The position numbers were made by a program, and so were the translations under genes. Below the pieces are notes generated by a model, which saw nothing but the letters and a program-made list of their open reading frames with translations, ran no database searches and was not told where the DNA came from. This document shows, piece by piece, positions 1 through 5,166 of a DNA stretch of 5,166 bases. Within the stretch, counting starts at the first letter, position 1, and the number at the start of each line of letters is the position of its first letter. This DNA is from Pseudomonadota bacterium (GTDB lineage Bacteria; Pseudomonadota; Alphaproteobacteria; Rhodospirillales; Casp-alpha2), in the NCBI GenBank assembly GCA_027620395.1, contig JAQBZY010000151.1:1-5166 (forward strand), in the 5' to 3' direction.

Positions 1-1187
1 GTGAATTGTTCAGCCGCGAGAAGCGCGAACCAAGCGCGTCGGTGATCTTGAAAATGCGTGGGCCGGTTCGCTTGAGCGCCGAGCAAACGGCGGCGATCCA
101 GCATCTCGTGGCCTCCGCCGTGCCGCAACTGACACCTGGGCGGATTTCAATCATCGATGACAAAGGCTCACTGTTGTCATCCGGGTTCGACACCGCCGAC
201 GGCACTGCCGCGTTCGCCGCAAAAACCGCAGAACGGAAGCGCTCCGTGGAAGCCCGGATTGCCCGCACCATCGAGGAACTACTTGAAAAGACAGTCGGTT
301 TCGGCAAAGTGCGGGCCGAGGTCTCGGCCGATATCAGCTACGACCGGATCTCAACCCAGTCCGAGAAGTACGACCCCGAAGGCCAAGTCGTCCGCTCGAC
401 CAATGCAGTCACGGAAACCAATAACAGCCGCGATTCCGAAGGCGAGTCGCAGGTCAGCGTCGGTACCAATTTGCCGGACGCCAGCGGCACCGGCGGCGAC
501 ACCGCGTCGCGCCAGGAAAATCAGAACCGCTCCGAGGAAACCACCAACTTCGAGATTTCCAAGACGGTCACCAACCACATAAGCGAGGGCGGCGCGGTCA
601 AGAAGCTCTCCGTGGCCGTGCTGGTCGACGAAGTTCAAAAGACCACCAATAAGGGCGACAAGGTTTCCGAGAAGCGTCCGGACGAACAGATGCAATTGCT
701 GGCGACGCTGGTCCGCGGCGCCATCGGATACGACGAGGATCGCGGAGACAAAGTCGAAGTGATCCAAATGAAGTTCGCCGATTTCGAGATTCCGGACGTG
801 CCGCTCGAACTGTTCTTCGGCCTCGACAAGAACAGCCTGCTCCGGATGGCGGAGATTCTGGTGCTCAGCATCGTCGCGATCCTGGTCATCCTGCTGGTCG
901 TCAGGCCGCTGGTGTCACGCGCCTTCGAAGCACTGCCGTCGGCACAAGAAGTCGCCGAGAGGCTGCTTTCCGAGCAAGGCCGCGCCCCTGCCCTCACCGG
1001 CCCCGGCGGCGGCGCGCTTTCCGTCGAAAGCGACGAAGACGAGGAACAGTTCGAGGAACTTATCGACATCGACCGGGTCGAAGGGCGCGTCAAGGCCTCA
1101 TCGGTCAAGAAAGTCGGTGAAATCGTCCAGAAACACCCTGACGAAGCCCTGGCGATCTTGCGCTCTTGGATGTATCAGGAAGGGTAA
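1..1187 (+). CDS. fliF: FliF, flagellar MS-ring protein (5'-truncated by window edge)
   Basis: FliF builds the MS ring in the inner membrane, the base on which rotor and export gate assemble. The frame is already open at the left edge (first full codon at base 3), so the true start lies upstream; the TTG at base 6 is not a start. About 394 C-terminal residues are visible. They begin with the ELFSREKREPSASV segment typical of the FliF periplasmic ring-building region. Next comes a polar Ser/Asn/Thr/Gly-rich stretch (about bases 350-560), as in the FliF beta-collar region, then a second periplasmic part. One hydrophobic helix (bases 849-902, AEILVLSIVAILVILLVV) matches the C-terminal membrane segment. 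An acidic linker (ESDEDEEQFEEL) and the tail VGEIVQKHPDEALAILRSWM follow; this tail is the family's FliG-binding element. fliG starts 27 bases after the TAA stop. The identification is firm; only the N-terminal part is missing. Confidence 0.96.
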   Translation, partial: ELFSREKREPSASVILKMRGPVRLSAEQTAAIQHLVASAVPQLTPGRISIIDDKGSLLSSGFDTADGTAAFAAKTAERKRSVEARIARTIEELLEKTVGFGKVRAEVSADISYDRISTQSEKYDPEGQVVRSTNAVTETNNSRDSEGESQVSVGTNLPDASGTGGDTASRQENQNRSEETTNFEISKTVTNHISEGGAVKKLSVAVLVDEVQKTTNKGDKVSEKRPDEQMQLLATLVRGAIGYDEDRGDKVEVIQMKFADFEIPDVPLELFFGLDKNSLLRMAEILVLSIVAILVILLVVRPLVSRAFEALPSAQEVAERLLSEQGRAPALTGPGGGALSVESDEDEEQFEELIDIDRVEGRVKASSVKKVGEIVQKHPDEALAILRSWMYQEG

Positions 1188-1200
1188 GAACGGGTTCAGG

Positions 1201-1206
1201 CGGGAG
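1201..1206 (+). promoter_or_regulatory. Ribosome binding site of fliG
   Basis: CGGGAG lies 8 bases upstream of the ATG at 1215, in the 27-base gap after the fliF stop. It supports that start for fliG. Confidence 0.6.
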
Positions 1207-1214
1207 TTTCCAAC

Positions 1215-2234
1215 ATGGCGAAACCACAACAGGACTATCGTTCGCTCTCCGGCCCCCAGAAGGCCGCCGTCTTCATGTTGGCGATCGGACGGGAAAATTC
1301 GGCCCGGCTGTTCGAGCGGATGGACGACGAGGAAATCCGTGAACTTTCCCACGCCATGTCCAACCTAGGTTCGATCGGCGCCGGCGTCGTCGAACGGCTG
1401 TTCGTCGAGTTTGCCGATCAGCTTTCGTCGTCCGGCGGCCTCGTCGGCAGCTACGACTCGACCGAACGCTTGCTGATGAGTTCGCTGCCCGCGGATCGAG
1501 TTAACCAGATCATGGAAGAAATGCGCGGCCCGGCCGGCCGCACCATGTGGGACAAGCTTGGCAACGTCAATGAAGCCGTCCTCGCCAACTACCTCAAGAA
1601 TGAATATCCGCAGACCGTGGCGGTAGTGCTATCGAAGATCAAGCCGGATCATGCCGCCCGTGTGCTGGCCATGCTGCCCGAGAATTTCTCCATGGAAGTC
1701 ATCATGCGGATGCTCAGGATGGAGGCGGTGCAAAAGGACATTCTCGACCACGTCGAGCGCACGCTCCGGACCGAATTCATGACCAACCTGGCCCGCACCG
1801 CCCGCCGCGATAGTCACGAAATGATGGCCGACATCTTCAACAACCTCGACCGCAACACCGAAAGCAGGTTCATGACCGCACTTGAAGAGCGTAATCGAGA
1901 ATCGGCCGAGCGCATCAAGCAGTTGATGTTCACCTTCGACGATCTGGTCCGCGTCGACGCCGGCGGCATTCAAACCCTGCTCCGCCAGGTCGAGAAGGAT
2001 CAGCTGGCGGTCGCGCTCAAGGGCGCCGCCGACGCCGTCAAGGAACTGTTCTTCTCCAACATGTCGGAGCGCGCCGGCAAGATGATGAAGGAAGACATGG
2101 GCGCCATGGGCGCCGTCCGATTGAAGGACGTCGACGAGGCGCAGGCCGGGATCGTGCAAATCGCCAAGGCCCTTTCCGACGCCGGCGAAATCGTCATTGC
2201 CGGCTCCGACGAGGAAAGCGAGCTGGTGTATTGA
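1215..2234 (+). CDS. fliG: FliG, flagellar motor switch/torque protein
   Basis: FliG is the C-ring protein that binds FliF through its N-domain and meets the stator through its C-domain, producing torque and switching. The 339 residues match the usual length (about 330-340). Visible landmarks are [11 protein letters not shown] at 130-140 (the family EHPQ motif, here with Tyr), the MFTF hinge at 238-241, and a C-domain starting about 242. Aligned by eye with E. coli FliG, the charged torque-helix residues are kept: K269 (K264), R286 (R281), E293 (D288), D294 (D289) and R302 (R297). Only D288 is changed, to another acid. The ATG start at 1215 is supported by CGGGAG at 1201-1206, 8 bases upstream. 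The gene sits directly between fliF and fliH as expected, and no damage is seen. Confidence 0.98.
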   Translation: MAKPQQDYRSLSGPQKAAVFMLAIGRENSARLFERMDDEEIRELSHAMSNLGSIGAGVVERLFVEFADQLSSSGGLVGSYDSTERLLMSSLPADRVNQIMEEMRGPAGRTMWDKLGNVNEAVLANYLKNEYPQTVAVVLSKIKPDHAARVLAMLPENFSMEVIMRMLRMEAVQKDILDHVERTLRTEFMTNLARTARRDSHEMMADIFNNLDRNTESRFMTALEERNRESAERIKQLMFTFDDLVRVDAGGIQTLLRQVEKDQLAVALKGAADAVKELFFSNMSERAGKMMKEDMGAMGAVRLKDVDEAQAGIVQIAKALSDAGEIVIAGSDEESELVY

Positions 2235-2280
2235 CCGGATCGGTTCGGAGAACGCGGTGATGCCCAAGTCAGCCACGCGT

Positions 2281-2286
2281 GGAGGA
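2281..2286 (+). promoter_or_regulatory. Ribosome binding site deciding the fliH start (GTG 2296)
   Basis: GGAGGA is the strongest Shine-Dalgarno match in the fliG-fliH junction and sits 9 bases before GTG 2296. It favours this start over ATG 2260 (or GTG 2257), which has only GGAG at 2247-2250. The GTG start also puts the aromatic RKFMFDVDF motif at the extreme N-terminus, where FliH proteins carry their tether. Confidence 0.55.
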
Positions 2287-2595
2287 TCAACGCCGGTGAC
2301 GGCCGCTCGCAAGTTCATGTTCGACGTCGACTTCAACATAGAGGTTCCGCTCGACGACGAATCGTTGTCGTCGGTTTCGGAGGCGGCGATCGCGGTCGAC
2401 GAAATTGTCGAAGCCGCCGCGCCAAGCTTCAGCGAGGAGGATTTGGCGCTCGCCCGCCAGGAAGGCTTCGAGACCGGGCGCGCCGAAGCGCTTCGTGAAT
2501 CCGCCGCGGCCGCCGAGCGGGAAATTCTGCTGGTCCTCGACAAGATCGGCGCCGAACTGGAGAAGATCATCGCCACCCAAACCGAAGCCAACATC

Positions 2596-2598
2596 TAG
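2596..2598 (+). other. In-frame amber (TAG) codon inside fliH
   Basis: The codon sits between EANI and IARDAAS, in what should be a continuous helix entering the FliH C-terminal domain. One C-to-T change from CAG (Gln) would explain it; GAG, AAG or TTG are also single changes away. The complete gene ends visible here use TAA or TGA, and none uses TAG. Confidence 0.9.
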
Positions 2599-3178
2599 AT
2601 TGCCCGCGACGCGGCCAGCATCGCCGTCGCCGTGGCCAAGAAAATGTTTCCCGACCTCAATGCCCGCAATGCCTTGGGCGAAGTCGAACGCGTCGTGGTC
2701 GACACGCTGAAGGCCATCACCGACGAGCCTCGGGTCCAGATCCGGGTCAGCCCCGGCTTGCGTGAAGCCTTCAACGAACGGCTCCCGACACTGACCCACC
2801 GTGCCGGATTCGAGGGCAAAGTTTTCGTCAATGCCGATCACGCGTTGGATATCGGCGACTGCGCCGTCGAGTGGAGCAATGGCGCCGCCATCCGCGACAT
2901 CGCCGATGCCTGGCAGATGATCGACGAAATCGTCGAACGAAACCTGCGCGACGCCGACGGCGAGGCCGCAGCGGATGCCGATCAATCGACGCCGGCCACC
3001 GAATCGGCGCCGCCGACAATGTCGGAACCGACCTTGACAGCGGACCTCCAAGATATCCCGGCCGCCGAAGCGGCCATGCCGTCGGCTCCCGTCGAGGCGC
3101 CGATTGAGAGCCTCGAAGCACCCGCACCGACCACCGAGGCGACCCAACCGGATCTGGTTGAGATCGAAGAACCCATTT

Positions 3179-3205
3179 TAAATCAAATAGATAGTGAGCC
3201 AATCG
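3179..3205 (+). promoter_or_regulatory. Weak sigma-28 (FliA)-like promoter motif inside the fliH tail
   Basis: TAAA at 3179-3182, a 15-base interval, then GCCAATCG at 3198-3205 resembles the flagellar sigma-28 pattern (TAAA-N15-GCCGATAA). The -35 core is 4/4, the -10 is 5/8, and the spacing is exact. The second half of the long -35 consensus does not match. It lies in an AT-rich patch (about 3174-3196) that stands out from the GC-rich gene, some 215 bases upstream of fliN. This is a pattern match by eye only and may be chance. Confidence 0.2.
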
Positions 3206-3407
3206 GCGACCCACCGATACCAAGTTCGGCCTTGATCGACGCTGCTGAAGACGACGATCAAGGCGACGACGACGACGCCAGTCCGGACGACCTGGCGCGC
3301 CGGATGGGTGCCGCCGTGTCGCCCAGCATGGCGCCGGCTATACTCGACGCCCAGGAAACCGATGAAGATCCAACCTCGGGCGGCTGACTGCCGCCGGTGA
3401 TGGACGT

Positions 3408-3413
3408 TAGGAG
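3408..3413 (+). promoter_or_regulatory. Ribosome binding site deciding the fliN start (ATG 3420)
   Basis: TAGGAG abuts the in-frame ATG at 3414, leaving no spacer, but stands 6 bases before the next ATG at 3420. The second ATG (protein MAENDDGG...) is therefore the likely start, two codons inside the longest frame. Confidence 0.65.
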
Positions 3414-3419
3414 ATGAGC

Positions 3420-3800
3420 ATGGCTGAAAACGATGACGGCGGCCTCGAACTGGACGATCTGACCGACCACGATCCGGGACCGGCGGCGCCAAAGAAGGAC
3501 CTCGAAAACGGCGATATGAGCGGCATTGCCGATCGCGATCTACCGCGTAGCGCCAAAGATCTGGAAGCCGTCTACGACATCCCGGTTCAGGTGTCCGCCG
3601 TGCTTGGCAAAGCGACCATGCAAGTCAGCCAGCTTCTCAAGCTTGGACGCGGCGCCGTCGTCGAGCTTGACCGCAAAGTCGGCGAGGCCATCGACATCTA
3701 TGTCAACAATCGACTTGTCGCCCGCGGCGAAGTCGTCGTCGTCGAAGACAGGCTCGGCGTTACCATGACGGAAATCATCAAAACGGACCGCTTGGGCTGA
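3420..3800 (+). CDS. fliN: FliN, flagellar motor switch protein (C-ring base)
   Basis: FliN forms the bottom of the C-ring with FliM and docks FliH-FliI. From ATG 3420 the protein has 126 residues, normal for FliN. An acidic, probably flexible N-terminus (about 1-40, MAENDDGGLELDDL) precedes a SpoA/FliMN C-terminal domain at about 48-121. The latter contains the hallmark run of YDIPVQVSAVLG, LLKLGRGAVVELD, IDIYVNNRLVARGEVVVVE and LGVTMTEII. TAGGAG at 3408-3413 supports ATG 3420 over ATG 3414. The gene lies 32 bases after the fliH frame and its TGA shares a base with the ATG of the next gene (TGATG), implying translational coupling. FliM is not in this window. Confidence 0.97.
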   Translation: MAENDDGGLELDDLTDHDPGPAAPKKDLENGDMSGIADRDLPRSAKDLEAVYDIPVQVSAVLGKATMQVSQLLKLGRGAVVELDRKVGEAIDIYVNNRLVARGEVVVVEDRLGVTMTEIIKTDRLG

Positions 3801-4627
3801 TGGCAATCCGTGACGGCGAATATGGTGAGGAGCCGCTGCATCAGGTACGTGGCCGCAGCATCGACTTAGCGACCTCGGTCGGTTTGCTCGCTGGCTTCGC
3901 CATGATCGCCGCCGCCATCATGCTGGGCGGCAATCCCGACAGTTTCATCAACATCCCGTCGATCCTGATTGTGATTGGCGGCACCATTGCCGTAACCACG
4001 GTATGCTATTCGGTCGGCGAAATGATTAAGACGTTGCAAGTCATCGCGCAGACGTTGATGCGCACATCGGCCAGACCCTACGATGCCGCGAAAACGGCGT
4101 TGCAAGTTGCCGATCTGGCCCGCAAGCAGGGCGTGCTGTCGTTGCAGAATGTGGTCGACAGCCTGAGCGGTGAGCCGTTTTTCCGCAACGGCATGGCGAT
4201 GGTCATCGACGGCACGCCGCCAGAGGAAGTGGAAGCGATCCTGCGTCGCGATTTGCAGGCGACACAGCAACGGCACCGGCAGAGCGCCAGCGTGCTGCGC
4301 AAGATGGCCGAATTCGCACCGGCCATGGGCCTGATCGGCACCCTGATCGGTCTGGTCCAGATGTTGGGCAATTTGCAGGACCCGTCGACCATCGGGCCGG
4401 CCATGGCGGTGGCGCTGCTGACGACGTTCTACGGCGCCGTTCTGGCCAACATGGTGTTTTTGCCGCTGGCCTCGAAGCTGGAGCGCAATTCGGCCGAGGA
4501 ATCCCTGATCAACCAAATTTATCTTCTGTCGTCATCGTCGATCAGCCGACAGGAAAACCCGCGCCGTCTGGAATTGCTGTTGAATAGCATTTTGCCGCCG
4601 GCGCAACGCATCAAGCATTTCGACTGA
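3800..4627 (+). CDS. motA: PomA/MotA-type flagellar stator subunit
   Basis: This is the ion-channel stator subunit that works with a MotB/PomB partner and pushes on FliG. The 275 residues resemble Vibrio PomA more than E. coli MotA. Four membrane segments fall at about 21-43, 51-70, 172-190 and 200-222. IDLATSVGLLAGF and INIPSILIVIGGT are PomA-like. The key prolines are present: P174 in APAMGLIGTLIGLV and P200 in IGPAMAVALLTT, matching E. coli MotA P173 and P222. T181 aligns with PomA T158, a threonine associated with sodium-type stators, so Na+ use is possible but unproven. In the cytoplasmic loop R108 matches MotA R90, but the E98 position is Gln (Q116). The ATG overlaps the fliN stop and no strong ribosome site is visible, so translation is probably coupled. 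No motB follows; flbD does. Confidence 0.93.
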   Translation: MAIRDGEYGEEPLHQVRGRSIDLATSVGLLAGFAMIAAAIMLGGNPDSFINIPSILIVIGGTIAVTTVCYSVGEMIKTLQVIAQTLMRTSARPYDAAKTALQVADLARKQGVLSLQNVVDSLSGEPFFRNGMAMVIDGTPPEEVEAILRRDLQATQQRHRQSASVLRKMAEFAPAMGLIGTLIGLVQMLGNLQDPSTIGPAMAVALLTTFYGAVLANMVFLPLASKLERNSAEESLINQIYLLSSSSISRQENPRRLELLLNSILPPAQRIKHFD

Positions 4628-4635
4628 TGGAAACT

Positions 4636-4640
4636 GGAAG
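4636..4640 (+). promoter_or_regulatory. Ribosome binding site of flbD
   Basis: GGAAG sits 9 bases before ATG 4650. It favours this start over the ATG at 4627, which overlaps the motA stop but opens only an 11-codon frame. Confidence 0.55.
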
Positions 4641-4649
4641 CGGATCAAA

Positions 4650-5166
4650 ATGCAGCTTCTGATCGTCGGAACCCTGAACGGACAGATTGGCGCCGCCAGC
4701 CAAATGGCGATCCAGCGCGGCGCCAAGGTCCAGCAGGCCGATACCGTCGAACAAGGCGTCGATTTGTTGCGCCGTATCGGTGCCGATTTGGTGATGATCG
4801 ATGTCGTCCTCGACGTTCAGGCTTTCATGCAAAGCCTTGAGCGCGAGCGGATGACGGTGCCGGTGGTGGCCTGCGGCATCGGCAACGACACCCAGGCCGC
4901 GGTCCGGGCGGTCCGAGCCGGGGCCAAGGAATACGTGCCGCTGCCGCCCGATGCCGACTTAATCGCCGCCGTGCTGCAGGCAGTTGCCGAGGACACGCAC
5001 GCTCTCATCTATAAGGATCCGAAGATGGCCGAGGTGATCCGGCTGGCGGATCAGGTGGCGCCGTCCGACGCCAGCATCCTGATCACCGGTCCGTCCGGCA
5101 CCGGCAAGGAAGTGGTGGCGCGTTACCTGCACAATAAATCAAAACGCAAGGACCGCCGCTTCGTCG
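4650..5166 (+). CDS. flbD: FlbD, sigma-54-dependent flagellar transcription activator (3'-truncated by window edge)
   Basis: FlbD is the NtrC-family activator that, in Caulobacter, turns on class III/IV flagellar genes from sigma-54 promoters and represses early ones, with FliX relaying assembly state. Here 172 residues are visible and the frame runs off the right edge. Residues 1-115 form a receiver-like domain opening MQLLIVGTLNGQ, with no acidic pair after strand 1. D51 (DLVMIDVV) remains, but the usual Ser/Thr region reads VVACG and the usual Lys-Pro reads PLPP, so phosphorylation control is probably lost, as in known FlbD. The AAA+ domain begins about 123, with LITGPSGTGKEVVARYLH; Walker A is residues 147-154. 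GAFTGA, Walker B and the DNA-binding domain lie beyond the window. The start at ATG 4650 has GGAAG 9 bases upstream. The gap to motA is 22 bases, so it is likely in the same operon. Confidence 0.93.
   Translation, partial: MQLLIVGTLNGQIGAASQMAIQRGAKVQQADTVEQGVDLLRRIGADLVMIDVVLDVQAFMQSLERERMTVPVVACGIGNDTQAAVRAVRAGAKEYVPLPPDADLIAAVLQAVAEDTHALIYKDPKMAEVIRLADQVAPSDASILITGPSGTGKEVVARYLHNKSKRKDRRFV

Larger units (their letters stand above)
2296..3387 (+). pseudogene. fliH: FliH/FlbE, flagellar export ATPase regulator, interrupted by an in-frame amber codon
   Basis: FliH binds the export ATPase FliI and tethers it to the C-ring protein FliN and to FlhA. The frame holds 100 codons, TAG at 2596-2598, then 262 more codons in the same frame to TGA at 3385-3387. 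Landmarks run across the break. The N-terminus ARKFMFDVDF has aromatics at 7, 9 and 13, comparable to the Trp7/Trp10 tether of Salmonella FliH. The helix ARQEGFETGRAEALRESA has the FliH GxxxG character. After the stop, IARDAASIAVAVAKKMFPDL and later segments resemble the FliH C-domain to about residue 218. A Pro/Ala/Asp/Glu-rich tail (219-363) follows. The GTG start at 2296 is preferred because GGAGGA (2281-2286) precedes it by 9 bases; ATG 2260 (GGAG at 2247-2250) is an alternative. No ribosome site precedes the possible restarts GTG 2632 or ATG 2644. Family assignment rests on context and motifs; whether the gene is truly broken depends on the TAG being real. Confidence 0.85.

Noticed and set aside
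1629..2594. 321-codon open frame on the - strand opposite fliG and the start of fliH
   Set aside because: It is antisense to well-recognised fliG and fliH coding sequence in GC-rich DNA, where such shadow frames are common; the translation is low in complexity and matches no family I know.
2405..2710. 101-codon + strand frame crossing the amber codon in another phase
   Set aside because: Pro/Arg/Ser-rich translation typical of an off-frame reading of a GC-rich gene; it does not offer a frameshift bypass because FliH-like sequence stays in the original phase on both sides.
2287..3147. 286-codon open frame on the - strand spanning the fliH amber codon
   Set aside because: It was considered as an alternative real gene because fliH is broken here. 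The + strand frame has FliH motifs on both sides of the stop and proper spacing in the operon, whereas the - strand product is Gly/Arg/Asp-rich with no recognisable domain.
3250..3279. GAC-rich repeat as a possible satellite or phase-variable tract
   Set aside because: The run is short and interrupted (GAC GAC GAT ... GAC x4) and simply encodes the acidic patch of the FliH tail.
2632..3387. Separate gene restarting at GTG 2632 or ATG 2644 after the fliH amber codon
   Set aside because: No Shine-Dalgarno sequence precedes either codon, and both lie in the middle of a FliH helix, so this is better read as the downstream part of one interrupted gene.
3866..4516. 216-codon open frame on the - strand opposite motA
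   Set aside because: His/Gln/Arg-rich shadow of the motA membrane protein; no recognisable domain.
4627..4662. Short frame starting at the ATG that overlaps the motA stop
   Set aside because: Only 11 codons and in a different phase from flbD; ATG 4650 has the ribosome site and FlbD homology.

Overview
This GC-rich window lies entirely inside a flagellar gene cluster, and every gene is on the + strand. The order is fliF (3' part), fliG, fliH, fliN, a PomA/MotA-type stator gene, then flbD (5' part). The combination fliF-fliG-fliH(flbE)-fliN-flbD is the alphaproteobacterial (Caulobacter-like) arrangement. FlbD itself, with its degenerate receiver domain, is an alphaproteobacterial regulator. 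The motA/pomA-like gene between fliN and flbD suggests a Rhodospirillales-type organism (Magnetospirillum/Azospirillum relatives). That placement is inference from gene order and protein character, not from a search.

Layout: 1-1187 is the C-terminal ~394 codons of FliF (MS ring). 1215-2234 is FliG (C-ring rotor and torque protein). About 2296-3387 is FliH/FlbE (export ATPase regulator and stalk), interrupted by an in-frame amber codon at 2596-2598. 3420-3800 is FliN (C-ring base). 3800-4627 is the PomA/MotA stator subunit. 4650-5166 is the start of FlbD (sigma-54 activator), cut by the window edge. Gaps between genes are at most about 60 bases and two genes end in TGATG, so the set looks like one operon. 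No promoter or terminator is visible between genes. No RNA gene, mobile element, CRISPR array or long repeat was seen.

Working together: FliF forms the membrane ring and its C-terminal tail anchors FliG. FliG and FliN (with FliM, not in this window) make the rotor/switch. FliH links the export ATPase FliI to the C-ring. The MotA-like subunit pushes on FliG, with its MotB/PomB partner encoded elsewhere. FlbD couples assembly to transcription of later flagellar genes.

The one clear anomaly is the fliH nonsense codon. The same reading frame continues for 262 codons with good FliH-like sequence, so the lesion is a single recent substitution, a sequencing error or, less likely, amber readthrough. 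Beyond this the region looks like an ordinary flagellar operon; I found no evidence for an undescribed system. Secondary points are a long acidic tail on FliH, a missing conserved glutamate in the stator loop, an unusual Walker A residue in FlbD, and a weak sigma-28-like motif inside fliH.
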